Source: CAYNLK01 sp964398055
GTDB lineage: Bacteria > Chloroflexota > Anaerolineae > 4572-78 > J111
NCBI GenBank assembly: GCA_964398055.1
Contig: CAYNLK010000027.1
Span: 1 to 64,000 of the forward strand
Length of the DNA stretch: 64,000 nt
Reading direction: 5' to 3'
The position numbers and the translations under genes were made by a program. Numbering within the stretch: the stretch's first letter is position 1; each line of letters opens with the position of its first letter. Under the pieces are notes generated by a model. The model was not told the DNA's origin and ran no database searches. It saw only the letters and a program-made list of their open reading frames with translations. Shown here piece by piece: positions 40,937 to 50,438 of the stretch.

Positions 40937-42170
40937 ACTTTTTTAGTTCCCGCATAATCACGTCCAAATCCTTATCGCCGCGGCCGGACAGGTTGACGAT
41001 GATGAGGCTATCGCGGGGCATAGTTGGGGCGCGTTTGACCACCTCAGCGATGGCATGGGCCGACTCCAGGGCGGGAATGATGCCTTCCTGCTCGCTGAGC
41101 AGTTTTACGGCGGCCAGGGCTTCGGCGTCGGTGGCGTAAGTATACCCCGCCCGTTCCTGGTCGCGCAACCAGGCGTGTTCCGGCCCTACCGAGGGATAAT
41201 CCAGCCCGGCGCTGATGGAGTGGGTCTCGGCAATCTGGCCGTCGGGGGTTTGCAGCACAAAAGATTTGGTGCCGTGCAGTACTCCCAGCCGGGCCTCGAC
41301 CCCCCTCACTCCCCCCCCTGCAAGGGGGGGGAGTGAGGGGGGGGTAGCAAAACGAGCCGCGTGTTTGCCGCTGTCGATGCCGCTGCCGCCGGCCTCCACG
41401 CCCAACATCTCAACGCCTTTATCCTGCAAAAAGGCGTGAAACAGACCGATAGCATTGGAACCGCCGCCGACGCAGGCCATCAACAAATCGGGTAAGCGCC
41501 CCTCGGCCTCCAAAATCTGAGCGCGGGCCTCCCGGCCAATGACGCTTTGAAAGTCGCGCACCATCGTGGGGTAGGGGTGGGGTCCCAGGGCCGAGCCGAG
41601 CAGGTAATGGGTGGTGCGGACGTTGGTCACCCAGTCGCGGATGGCCTCGTTGATGGCGTCTTTGAGGGTGCGGCTGCCGCTGCTGACCGGGCGGACTTCG
41701 GCCCCGGCCAACTGCATGCGGAAGACGTTAGGCTGCTGCCGGGCGATATCCACCTCGCCCATGTAGACGATGCACTCCAGCCCCAGCAGGGCGCAGGCGG
41801 TGGCGCTGCCCACGCCGTGCTGGCCAGCTCCGGTTTCAGCCACGATGCGTCGCTTGCCCATCCGTTGGGCCAGCAGAGCCTGGCCCAGGGCATTGTTAAT
41901 TTTGTGGGCGCCGGTGTGGGCCAAATCCTCCCGCTTGAGATAGATTTTGGCCCCGCCCAGGTGTTTGGTCAGCCGCCCGGCAAAGGTCAGCGGCGTCGGC
42001 CGGCCGACGTACGTTTTGAGCAGATGGTCGAACTCGGCCTGAAAGCCGGGATCATTTTTGGCGACCTCGTAAGCCGTTTCCAACTCAGCCAGGGCCGGCA
42101 TCAACGTTTCCGGCACAAACTGGCCGCCGTAGGGTCCAAATTTACCTTTGGCGGTGGTAAGATTGGTCAT
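40935..42170 (-). CDS. trpB: Tryptophan synthase beta subunit with palindrome-encoded insertion
   Basis: A 411-residue TrpB condensing indole and serine. The PLP lysine is K90 in HTGAHKINNALGQA, the PLP phosphate is held by GGGSNAIG, and the catalytic Glu lies in AETGAGQHGVGSAT. Between GKHAARFA and RLGVLHGTK it contains about 17 extra residues (roughly 276-292, TPPSLPPLAGGGVRGVEA) absent from ordinary TrpB; they are encoded by a 19 bp perfect inverted repeat (41300-41342). The frame is kept and all active-site motifs remain. AGGAG precedes the ATG. Confidence 0.96.
   Translation of the reverse strand: MTNLTTAKGKFGPYGGQFVPETLMPALAELETAYEVAKNDPGFQAEFDHLLKTYVGRPTPLTFAGRLTKHLGGAKIYLKREDLAHTGAHKINNALGQALLAQRMGKRRIVAETGAGQHGVGSATACALLGLECIVYMGEVDIARQQPNVFRMQLAGAEVRPVSSGSRTLKDAINEAIRDWVTNVRTTHYLLGSALGPHPYPTMVRDFQSVIGREARAQILEAEGRLPDLLMACVGGGSNAIGLFHAFLQDKGVEMLGVEAGGSGIDSGKHAARFATPPSLPPLAGGGVRGVEARLGVLHGTKSFVLQTPDGQIAETHSISAGLDYPSVGPEHAWLRDQERAGYTYATDAEALAAVKLLSEQEGIIPALESAHAIAEVVKRAPTMPRDSLIIVNLSGRGDKDLDVIMRELKK
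41300..41342. repeat. Perfect palindrome inside trpB
   Basis: CCCCCCTCACTCCCCCCCC (41300-41318) is followed by a 5 bp loop and its exact complement (41324-41342). It is translated in trpB as a Pro/Gly-rich loop. Confidence 0.95.
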
Positions 42171-42235
42171 AACATTCTCCTTTTCTGCGAATCACCAGTC
42201 ATCGTTTCGTGTTGCGTGTTCCGTTACGCTTTTCG

Positions 42236-43042
42236 CTATCCGCTCTTCGCTGCTCGAATAAACACTCTCACCTTGTCGTGATCCTTCTGTCCCTTCGTTC
42301 GCTCCACGCCACTACTGACATCCACCCCCCACGGTTTGACCACCCTAATGGCCTCAACCACATTCGCCGGGGTGAGGCTGCCGGCCAGCATAATGGGGTA
42401 ACGGCTGGCAACTTTGGCCGCCATCGACCAGTCGGTGACGTGGCCGGTGCCGCCGAAGAGGTTGGGGTGGTAGGCATCTAGGAGGTAGCAGGGGAGCAAG
42501 GGAGCAGAGGGGCAAGGGAGATAGTGTTGGATCAGGCTGTCGGCTTCAGGGAGGGATTGGGGACGGATGGCTTTGTAGACCCGGCCTTGAAGCTGGTTGA
42601 CGAATTCCGGCGGCTCGTCGCCGTGGAGTTGGGCCGCGTCGAGCTGGCACTCGTCAAGGATGCGGACGACGGTGGCCAAGGAGGCGTTGACGAATACCCC
42701 GACGAAGGTGGGAGTCTTGAATTGTGAATTGTGAATTGTGAATTGTGAATTGTGAGTTTGGAGTTTGGAGGCAATTATTTTTTCACTATCACCTACGACT
42801 TGCGACTTGTCACCTGTCACCTGTGACCTGCCTCTTGCCACCTGTCCCTTACCACCTGCCACTTGCCACCTGTGGCCTGCGACCTGCTCCTTGACCCCGG
42901 CGACAATCTCCCGCGCCAGGTCCGGCGATACGTAGCGCGGGCTTGGCTCGTAGAAAATGAAGCCTAACAAGTCCGTGCCGGCCTCAACCGCCACCAGCGC
43001 ATCCTCTAGATTGGTGATCCCACAGATTTTGACTTTGGTCAT
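42236..43042 (-). CDS. trpF: Phosphoribosylanthranilate isomerase with repeat-encoded insertion
   Basis: A 268-residue TrpF, about 60 residues longer than the usual ~205. The conserved Cys of KICGIT (residue 7), the VGVFVNA strand, the QLHGDE segment and the C-terminal GVDVSSGVE phosphate site are intact. Residues about 52-109, between the GV helix and the VGVFVN strand, are an insertion (QVAGHRWQVAGGKG..., then HNSQFTIHNSQF) encoded by two heptamer arrays. ATG 43042 follows GGGTAG. It isomerises phosphoribosylanthranilate for TrpC. Confidence 0.94.
   Translation of the reverse strand: MTKVKICGITNLEDALVAVEAGTDLLGFIFYEPSPRYVSPDLAREIVAGVKEQVAGHRWQVAGGKGQVARGRSQVTGDKSQVVGDSEKIIASKLQTHNSQFTIHNSQFKTPTFVGVFVNASLATVVRILDECQLDAAQLHGDEPPEFVNQLQGRVYKAIRPQSLPEADSLIQHYLPCPSAPLLPCYLLDAYHPNLFGGTGHVTDWSMAAKVASRYPIMLAGSLTPANVVEAIRVVKPWGVDVSSGVERTKGQKDHDKVRVFIRAAKSG
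42719..42900. repeat. Two heptamer arrays inside trpF
   Basis: Bases 42719-42757 repeat GTGAATT about five times and 42799-42900 repeat degenerate CACCTGT/CACTTGC units. Both are translated in the trpF insertion, keeping the reading frame. Confidence 0.88.
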
Positions 43043-43137
43043 AGCTACCCTGCCATACTGACCGCCGACCACAGACAGCCGACCGCCACAAATACTTTTC
43101 TGCCTACCCGATAATAATGAACGCCATCAGTCCATCT

Positions 43138-43167
43138 ACTCATTCACCATTCACCATTCACCATTCA

Positions 43168-43172
<5 letters not shown>
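43138..43172. repeat. CATTCAC heptamer repeat at the 3' end of trpC
   Basis: Four near-identical CATTCAC units lie between trpF and trpC and overlap the trpC stop codon. Confidence 0.7.
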
Positions 43173-44001
<829 letters not shown>

Positions 44002-44016
44002 AAATTAATCCTTAGC

Positions 44017-44049
44017 GGGGATTAGGGAATAAATCCCCTAAATCCCCGC
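44017..44049. repeat. Hairpin between trpGD and trpC
   Basis: CGGGGATTAGGG and CCCCTAAATCCCCG pair with a short loop in the trpGD-trpC gap. No T-run follows, so it is not a clear terminator; it may affect message stability. Confidence 0.5.
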
Positions 44050-44058
44050 AGATTTTTA

Positions 44059-45732
44059 TCAGAGAATAAATTGCTGAGTGAAGGCCACAAAGTTGTTGAG
44101 TACAGTCAGGGCTGCGCCGCTGTCGAGGCTGTGGTTAGCCAGCTTGATGCCGGCGGGCAGGTCAGCGACTTTGCCGGCCGCGACCAGCGCGGCCGCGGCG
44201 TTGAGCGCCACCACGTCGCGGCGAGGCCCAGTTTCCTGCCCGGCCAGGATGGCCCGCGTAATTTCGGCATTTTCTTCGGCTGTGCCGCCGGCCAAATCAA
44301 CCGGATTGGCCCGGGCAAAGCCGAGTTCAGCCGGGTCGAGCGTTTCGGTAACCACCTGCCCCTGCTGCAACCGGCTGATCCGATTCGGACCGGTGGTCGT
44401 CAGCTCGTCCAGCCCGCCGTGGCCGTGGACCACAAACGCCCCGCGACTGCCCAACTCGGCCAATACCTGGGCCAGCGGCTCGGTCAACTGGGCATCGTAC
44501 ACCCCGATCACTTGCGCCTGCGCCCCGGCCGGGTTGGTCAACGGCCCCAAAATGTTGAAGATCGTGCGCACGCCCAGCTCGCGGCGAGGACCAATGGCGT
44601 GCTTCATGGCCGGGTGGAGCTTGGGCGCAAAGAGAAAACCAATCCCCACCCGGTCGATGGCCTGGGCGATCTGTTCCGGGGTCAGCTCTAAATTGACCCC
44701 CAGAGCCAGTAGCACGTCGGCGCTGCCGCTCTTGCTGCTGACCGAACGGTTGCCATGCTTGGCTACTTTCTGCCCGGCCCCGGCCACCACAAACGCGGCG
44801 GTGGTGCTGATGTTGAAGGTGCCGGCCCCGTCGCCGCCGGTGCCGCAGGTATCGACCAGCTCGGCCGGGCCGGTCGCGGGCCGCACCGGCACGGCCGAGC
44901 GGCGCATGGCCCGGACGCTGCCGGTGATCTCCGGCACGGTTTCCCCCTTCATACGCAGGGCGGTCAGATACGAACCGATCTGGGCCGGAGTGGCCTCGCC
45001 GGCCATAATCTGGGCCATGACCTCCTCGGCCTCGGCCACCTCCAGCGATTCGCCGTTCATCACCTTGTTGATGGCGGTTTTGATGGGCATAATCACCGCC
45101 GGGGCCGGGCGCGGCTCCGGCGGGGCTGCCGCAGGTGCCGGCGCAGCTTTGGCTTGACCAAAGTCGCCGGCCTCGATTTGCAGGAAGTTGCGCAGCATTT
45201 CGTGGCCGTATTCGGTCAAAATCGACTCGGGGTGGAACTGCACCCCGACGACCGGGTATTCCTTGTGGCGGAGGGCCATCACCTCGGCATCCTTGCCCCG
45301 GCCGGTAATTTCCAGGCAGTCGGGTAGCGGCTCCTGCACGATGAGCGAGTGGTAACGGGTGGCGGTCAACGGGCTGGGCAGGTTGTGGAAGATGCCCTGC
45401 TGGTTGTGCTCCACCGGTGAGGTCTTGCCGTGCATCACTTTTTTGGCCCGCACCACCTTTCCGCCAAAAGCCTGGCCAATGGCCTGGTGGCCCAGGCAGA
45501 CCCCCAAGATCGGGATGTCCCGATAAAAACGCCGAATCAGCTCCAGCGAAATGCCGGCGTCATCCGGCGTGCCCGGTCCCGGCGAAATCACAATCTGGTC
45601 CGGCTTCATCGCCGCAATTTCGTCCAGGCTGATGGCGTCGTTGCGGCGCACTTCAACCGTGTAGCCCAACTCGCCCAAAAATTGGACAAGGTTGTAGGTA
45701 AATGAGTCGTAGTTGTCAATGACCAAGATCAT
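44059..45732 (-). CDS. trpGD: Anthranilate synthase amidotransferase / phosphoribosyltransferase fusion
   Basis: A 557-residue fusion. Residues 1-190 are the class I glutamine amidotransferase with nucleophile C79 (GVCLGHQAIG), H167 and E169 (QFHPES). An Ala/Pro-rich linker (about 195-213) joins TrpD (214-557), with CGTGGDG (about 296-302), KHGNRSVSSKSG and the later AxLNAAAALV segment. The fused protein gives TrpE its ammonia and then adds the phosphoribosyl group to anthranilate. ATG 45732 follows GGAGG. Such fusions are known from enterobacteria. Confidence 0.96.
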   Translation of the reverse strand: MILVIDNYDSFTYNLVQFLGELGYTVEVRRNDAISLDEIAAMKPDQIVISPGPGTPDDAGISLELIRRFYRDIPILGVCLGHQAIGQAFGGKVVRAKKVMHGKTSPVEHNQQGIFHNLPSPLTATRYHSLIVQEPLPDCLEITGRGKDAEVMALRHKEYPVVGVQFHPESILTEYGHEMLRNFLQIEAGDFGQAKAAPAPAAAPPEPRPAPAVIMPIKTAINKVMNGESLEVAEAEEVMAQIMAGEATPAQIGSYLTALRMKGETVPEITGSVRAMRRSAVPVRPATGPAELVDTCGTGGDGAGTFNISTTAAFVVAGAGQKVAKHGNRSVSSKSGSADVLLALGVNLELTPEQIAQAIDRVGIGFLFAPKLHPAMKHAIGPRRELGVRTIFNILGPLTNPAGAQAQVIGVYDAQLTEPLAQVLAELGSRGAFVVHGHGGLDELTTTGPNRISRLQQGQVVTETLDPAELGFARANPVDLAGGTAEENAEITRAILAGQETGPRRDVVALNAAAALVAAGKVADLPAGIKLANHSLDSGAALTVLNNFVAFTQQFIL

Positions 45733-45749
45733 AGTAACCTCCAAAATCA

Positions 45750-45845
45750 GGAGTAGAGAGTAGGGATTAAGGAGTAGGGATTAAGGAGTAGGGGTTAAGC
45801 AGAAGAGATTCTCCTCTACGCCTCCGCCCCCTTGCTCCCCTGCTC
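45750..45845. repeat. ATTAAGGAGTAGGG repeat and inverted counterpart
   Basis: A 14 bp (two heptamer) unit repeats about three times between trpE and trpGD, followed by CTCCT/CCTCCGCCCCCT-type complements that run to the trpE stop. Confidence 0.65.
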
Positions 45846-45848
45846 TGT

Positions 45849-47345
45849 TTAACGACGCTGTTCCGCATAACTAACCGCTTCGGCCAGGGCTTTGGCTTTG
45901 TTCCAGCTTTCCTCGTACTCTCGCTGCGGGTCGCTGTCGGCCACAATCCCGCCGCCGGCCTGGATGTAGACCCGGTCGCCCCGCATCACCACCGTGCGGA
46001 TGGCGATGCAAGAATCCATCGTGCCATCGTAGCCGATGTAACCGATGATGCCGGCATAGACGCCCCGGCGGGTCGTTTCCAACTCGTCGATGATCTCCAT
46101 GGCCCGCACCTTGGGCGCGCCGGAGACGGTCCCGGCCGGAAAAGTAGCCCGGATCAGGTCAAAGGCGTCCTGGCCGGGCTTGAGCTGGCCCCGGACATCG
46201 GAGACGATGTGCATTACGTGGGAGTAACGCTCCACCACCATCAACTCTTCCATCCGCACGGTGTTGTATTCGCAGACCCGGCCCAGATCATTGCGGCCCA
46301 GGTCGACCAGCATGATGTGCTCGGCCCGCTCCTTCTCGTCTTCCAGCAACTCTTCGGCCAGGGCGATATCCTCTTCGACGGTCTGGCCGCGCCAGCGCGT
46401 TCCGGCAATGGGCCGCAGTTCGGCCACGCCTTCCTCCAACCGCACGTGCATCTCCGGGCTGGCCGAGATGAGATGCAACGGCGGCTGGCCCAGTCCGCCG
46501 GGGAAGCGCATAAAAACCATGTAGGGCGAGGGGTTGTGCATCCGCAAAGCCCGGTAGATGCCAAAGGGATGGGCTGAGGTGCGCCGCGACAATCGCTGCG
46601 ACAGCACCACCTGGAAGATGTCGCCGGCGGCAATGTACTCTTTAGCCTGGTCGACCAGCTCTTTGTATTCCGCCTGGGTAAAGTTCGACTCCAGGCCGTT
46701 GGGCGGCGCAGTCGTAGCCGGCGGGATATCCGGCAGAGGCGCATTCAAGCGGGCCACCACCTCGTCGATGCGGGCAACGGCCCGCTGGTAGGCGGTGCGG
46801 ACATCGCCGCGGGTCAAATCGGCGTTGGCGACCACCTGCAGCCGCTGCCGGGCATGATCGAAGACTACCAGCGTGTGCGCAATCATAAAAGCCATCTCAG
46901 GCAGGTTCAGCTCGTCGGGGTTGGTATCGGGCAGCCGTTCAAAGCGGCGGACCGCGTCGTAGCTCAAAAAACCGACTGCGCCGCCGATAAAGCGGGGCAA
47001 ATCCGGCTGGCGCACCGGTTTGTATTTGGCCAGTTCAGCTTTGAGCACGTCGAGCGGGTCCCGGCCATCGACCAGGGAGACGGCGCGGCCGTGGCCGTCG
47101 CCGGTGAGATAGACCTCGTCATCGGTTGCGGTCACCAAGCCGCGCGGCCGCACCCCAACAAAGGAGTAGCGGGCCACCTGCTCGCCCCCCGAGACCGACT
47201 CCAGCAGAAAGCACGGTCCCTCATCTTGCAGCTTCAGGTAAATGCTGACCGGCGTTTCCATATCGGCCGGCAAATCCCGGTGAATCGGGATCAGGTTGCC
47301 CTGAGCGGCCAGCGTTTCAACCTGTTCCAAAGTTGGTTTGTACAT
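45849..47345 (-). CDS. trpE: Anthranilate synthase component I
   Basis: A 498-residue chorismate-binding enzyme (PF00425) making anthranilate. The tryptophan feedback site is seen as CFLLESVSGGEQVARYSF, and the catalytic core contains AGTRWRG, MLVDLGRNDLGRVCEY, ATFPAGTVSGAPKVRAMEII and YIQAGGGIVADSDPQREYEE. GGAGG precedes the ATG. First gene after the T-box leader of the trp operon. The intact feedback motif suggests control by both product inhibition and attenuation. Confidence 0.97.
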   Translation of the reverse strand: MYKPTLEQVETLAAQGNLIPIHRDLPADMETPVSIYLKLQDEGPCFLLESVSGGEQVARYSFVGVRPRGLVTATDDEVYLTGDGHGRAVSLVDGRDPLDVLKAELAKYKPVRQPDLPRFIGGAVGFLSYDAVRRFERLPDTNPDELNLPEMAFMIAHTLVVFDHARQRLQVVANADLTRGDVRTAYQRAVARIDEVVARLNAPLPDIPPATTAPPNGLESNFTQAEYKELVDQAKEYIAAGDIFQVVLSQRLSRRTSAHPFGIYRALRMHNPSPYMVFMRFPGGLGQPPLHLISASPEMHVRLEEGVAELRPIAGTRWRGQTVEEDIALAEELLEDEKERAEHIMLVDLGRNDLGRVCEYNTVRMEELMVVERYSHVMHIVSDVRGQLKPGQDAFDLIRATFPAGTVSGAPKVRAMEIIDELETTRRGVYAGIIGYIGYDGTMDSCIAIRTVVMRGDRVYIQAGGGIVADSDPQREYEESWNKAKALAEAVSYAEQRR

Positions 47346-47356
47346 AACACCTCCTC

Positions 47357-47447
47357 TCGTGATTTACGATTTACGATTGCCGATTTACGACTTGTGATTT
47401 CCGATGACTAATTACTTGTAAATCGTAAATCTGAAATCGTAAATCCA
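47357..47447. repeat. GATTTAC heptamer repeat with inverted counterpart
   Basis: GATTTAC/GATTGCC/GATTTAC units are followed by TAAATCG/TAAATCT complements, between the T-box terminator and trpE. Confidence 0.7.
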
Positions 47448-47453
47448 AAATAA

Positions 47454-47510
47454 AAAAACCTCTCGCCGCCAAAGAACCTTCAACTTGAAAGTTCCTTGGG
47501 GACGAGAGGT
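47454..47510 (-). terminator. T-box attenuator terminator
   Basis: On the minus strand a long stem (AACCTCTCGTC...GGCGGCGAGAGGTT, with an inner GGAACTTTCAAGTTGAAGGTTC) ends in seven T. It competes with the T-box antiterminator. Confidence 0.88.
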
Positions 47511-47835
47511 TGTACGCTCCCGCGGTGCCACCCCAGTTAGACCGGCTCAACCGAGGCAAAAAAAGAAACCCCGGGTGAAACACCCGAGGCTAACCTCAGT
47601 TGCCAGTCTCACTCAGCAGATACGCCGCCGTTGCTCAACTAACCGGCAACAGCTTGAATATCCAGCTCCCAGGTAACGGTGGAGTCTCCGTCGCCGCCTA
47701 CTCATCAACCGAAAGTTGATTTTGGGGGCGCAACTCATCGGCCCATTCGCCGCTCCCGTACGTACCGGCTTCACACCAGCCGCCGGCTCTCTGAACGCCG
47801 CTTGAACGGTTACTCTTCCTAATCGCAGTCTTTAC
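47454..47835 (-). promoter_or_regulatory. Tryptophan T-box riboswitch leader of the trp operon
   Basis: The minus strand contains the conserved T-box sequence (at 47516-47538, reading AACTGGGGTGGCACCGCGG), preceded in the RNA by the stem I landmarks AGTA, AGAGA and a GGTG terminal loop, and followed by the attenuator. The specifier region reads GCGAATGGGCC, with TGG (Trp) at 47743-47745. Uncharged tRNA-Trp should pair with this codon and with the T-box bulge to prevent termination. A weak promoter (TTGTGC-17-TAACAC, 47837-47865, minus) would lie over the end of the upstream oxidoreductase gene. Confidence 0.95.
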
Positions 47836-50165
47836 GGTGTTAATGTGGCCGAAACTTTAGCACAACCGGCCCCTTTTGTCAACTTGACCACATCACACAG
47901 CAGGGCTTTATAGACCGGAAAGCCGGAGATGGGGTCGCAATTGTCAAAATCGGTCAGCTCATTGACGTTGCACTCCCGCCAGGGCGGGCTGGCAATTGGG
48001 CTGCCGCCGCCGGCGTTGGCCTCGATCACGCCGGGCACGATATCCTCGCTGACCAGGGCGATGTAGCGCACCTGGCCGCGGGGTGAAACCAGCAGCACCT
48101 CGTCGCCGCTCTGAATATTGCGGGCCGCGGCATCCCGCGGGTGGAGCGTAACCATTGGCTGGGGTTGCATCTTCAGGAGGGAGGGGATATTGTGATGCTG
48201 CGAGCGGAAATCGGACTGGATTCTGGCCCCGGAGTTGAAGACCAGCGGAAAGTCCCGGGCCACCTCCGGCCTGGACAGGGGGCTTTCCTGCGGCTCGACG
48301 TAGACCGGCAGCGGCTCGTAGCCGTACTTCGCCAGGATAGTCGAGGCGATCTCAAATTTGCCCGTTGGGGTGTCAAAACCGGGCTGGCCGTCGCCGCGCA
48401 GCAGGCCCAGTTCCCATTTGCGATATTTTTGCGCTGCGCCAGGCAGTTGCACCCCATCCGGCCGGGCGCGCAGCGTGGCCGGATCAACGCCCGTGCCGGC
48501 CAGGGCTTGCGCCAGCATCTCGGCGCTGGATTGGGGGTAAAGATGGCCGTACCCCAGCCGGTTGGCAATGGCCACGGCAATGTCCCAATCAGGGCGAGCT
48601 TCGCCCAACGGCTCGATAATGCGCGGCCGGTGGTGGATCGACCGGCCGTAGATCATGTAACTCTCGCTTTCAAACATAGTGGTCGCCGGCAGAACAATGT
48701 CGGCATAGAGCGCGTCAGCGGTCAGAAAGCGGTCAACCACCACCAGCAGGTCGAGGGCAGCGAAACTTTGCCGCCACAGGCCGGGATTGGGATATGAGGT
48801 AATGATCGACGAGCCGACAATGAGCATTCCCCGCACCGGATAGGGGTCGTTCTGCAAGATGGCCCGGGGCAGATCCATGGCGTGGGCCTCTTTCCGGTAG
48901 AGGTGGTAGAGCGGGTATTTGTCTTTGCCGATGGGGTCGATGCCGGTGGGCGGTTCCAGGCAGATACTCTGGTTGACCCTGAATTCGTCGCCGGCCATCT
49001 TGATGACCTTGCCGCCGGGGACGTCGAGATTGCCGGTGAGCGCCCATAAAATCAGCACGGCCCGGATATTCTGGACGCCGCTGTTGGTATATTCCAGGCC
49101 GGTATAGCTGATGAGCGCCGCGCCGCGGGCGCGAGCAATGGCCCGGGCGGTCCGCCGGATTTCCGCGGCCGGCACATAGGTGATCTGCTCCACCCGCTCC
49201 GGCGTAAATTGAGCCACGTAGGCCTTGAGTTCGGCAAAACCGACCGTCCACTTATCCACAAACTCCCGGTCGTACAGCCCTTCCTCGATCACCACCTGGA
49301 TCATACTCAGGGCCAGGGCGCCGTCGGTGCCGGGCCGAATCCCCAGCCAGCGGGCTTTGGTGGCTTTGACCGTTTCGGTGCGTCGCGGGTCGATGGCAAT
49401 GATCTCGACGCCGCGCTGGTGAGCCGCTTTGAGCCGGGGCAGGTTGACCGGAGCCGAGTCGGTGGCCGGGTTGTCGCCCCACACCACAATCACATCGGCA
49501 TGCTCGATATCGGCAAAGGTGTCGGCTTCCCACACCCCACAGGTGGTGAACGGGGCAATGAAACCGTGGGCCACATAACAGATGGCTCCCACGCCGGTGG
49601 TATTGGGCGAGCCAAAGGGGAAGAGCAGATTCCAGGCCGAGGACTCGCGCACGCCGGCCGGGGTCAGTAAATCGCACAGGGAGCGCTCAAAGGCGCCGCG
49701 GCCGGTGTACATGCAAACGGCCTGGGGGCCATGCGCGGCGGCAATGGCCTTGAGCCGGTCGGCAATAGTATCGAGCGCCTCATCCCAACTCACCCGCTCA
49801 AATTGGCCGTCCCCGCGCCGGCCAACCCGCTTGAGCGGGTAAAGCAGCCGGTCGGGCGAATAAACGATTTCAGCGGCTCGCACCCCGCGCGGGCAGCAGA
49901 TGCCCTGGGGATGGCCGCTCAAACCGGCAGGACTGTCGCCTTTCTGAAAAGAGTCGTCGCCGGGCGGCTGGTTCAGGGTATGAGGCCGGTCTTTTTTGGG
50001 GACAATCTGGCTGATCCGGCCATTGACCAGGGTGATATTAACGCCGCAGCCGGCCGGACAAACCCCGCACAGGCCGGAGATAATCTGGGATGCGGGTCCG
50101 TTGGGAGTAGAGCTGGTCGTTTCGGTAGTCGTTAGGTTGAGGGTGGTCGTGGTGATGTCAATCAC
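47832..50165 (-). CDS. Molybdopterin oxidoreductase (DMSO reductase family) with [4Fe-4S]
   Basis: A 777-residue catalytic subunit. After a Thr-rich N-terminus, a [4Fe-4S] set (CGVCPAGCGV...CCPRG) leads into the molybdopterin domain (YPLKRVGRRGDGQFERVSWDEAL, WGDNPATDSAPVNLPRL, DPRRTETVKATKARWLGIRPGTDGALAL) and the C-terminal molydopterin dinucleotide-binding domain (FPLVFNSGARIQSDFRSQHHNIPSLL). No partner iron-sulfur or membrane subunit is adjacent and there is no Tat signal at the N-terminus, so it is probably cytoplasmic. It starts at GTG 50165 after AGGAG. Formate dehydrogenase-like and other anaerobic dehydrogenases remain possible. Confidence 0.9.
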   Translation of the reverse strand: MIDITTTTLNLTTTETTSSTPNGPASQIISGLCGVCPAGCGVNITLVNGRISQIVPKKDRPHTLNQPPGDDSFQKGDSPAGLSGHPQGICCPRGVRAAEIVYSPDRLLYPLKRVGRRGDGQFERVSWDEALDTIADRLKAIAAAHGPQAVCMYTGRGAFERSLCDLLTPAGVRESSAWNLLFPFGSPNTTGVGAICYVAHGFIAPFTTCGVWEADTFADIEHADVIVVWGDNPATDSAPVNLPRLKAAHQRGVEIIAIDPRRTETVKATKARWLGIRPGTDGALALSMIQVVIEEGLYDREFVDKWTVGFAELKAYVAQFTPERVEQITYVPAAEIRRTARAIARARGAALISYTGLEYTNSGVQNIRAVLILWALTGNLDVPGGKVIKMAGDEFRVNQSICLEPPTGIDPIGKDKYPLYHLYRKEAHAMDLPRAILQNDPYPVRGMLIVGSSIITSYPNPGLWRQSFAALDLLVVVDRFLTADALYADIVLPATTMFESESYMIYGRSIHHRPRIIEPLGEARPDWDIAVAIANRLGYGHLYPQSSAEMLAQALAGTGVDPATLRARPDGVQLPGAAQKYRKWELGLLRGDGQPGFDTPTGKFEIASTILAKYGYEPLPVYVEPQESPLSRPEVARDFPLVFNSGARIQSDFRSQHHNIPSLLKMQPQPMVTLHPRDAAARNIQSGDEVLLVSPRGQVRYIALVSEDIVPGVIEANAGGGSPIASPPWRECNVNELTDFDNCDPISGFPVYKALLCDVVKLTKGAGCAKVSATLTP

Positions 50166-50221
50166 GTGGTGTCTCCTTGAATGATATACTGATGGGTCAG
50201 AGTAACAAATATCCGGATATA

Positions 50222-50255
50222 TTGACTACTGGTCAGAGGTAACCAGTGGTATAAT
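50222..50255 (+). promoter_or_regulatory. Promoter of the YheO-type regulator gene with internal FadR-like palindrome
   Basis: An extended -10 (TGGTATAAT, 50247-50255) is preceded by the imperfect palindrome ACTGGTCAGAGGTAACCAGT (50228-50247), whose arms resemble GntR/FadR-type operators (CTGGTC-N-GACCAG). Occupancy would block the promoter. The regulator is unknown. Confidence 0.45.
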
Positions 50256-50330
50256 GATGAGTGGGCGTTAACGATGCCAAGTGTTGCGTCAATTGGATGA
50301 TACCATAGAGCGCAGAATTAATCAACATTA

Positions 50331-50375
50331 AGGCAAAATTTTCTGCAAAATTTTACAACCTGTTGAATTTTGCCT
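50331..50375 (+). other. Hairpin in the leader of the regulator gene
   Basis: AGGCAAAATT and AATTTTGCCT form a perfect 10 bp stem with a loop of 25 nt, in the ~180 nt leader before the regulator start codon. No T-run follows. Confidence 0.45.
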
Positions 50376-50438
50376 GCTATCACCGGGCAAACTAGCCGAT
50401 CAAATAACCCCTCCTAGCCGGGCATTAAGGAAAGAGCT

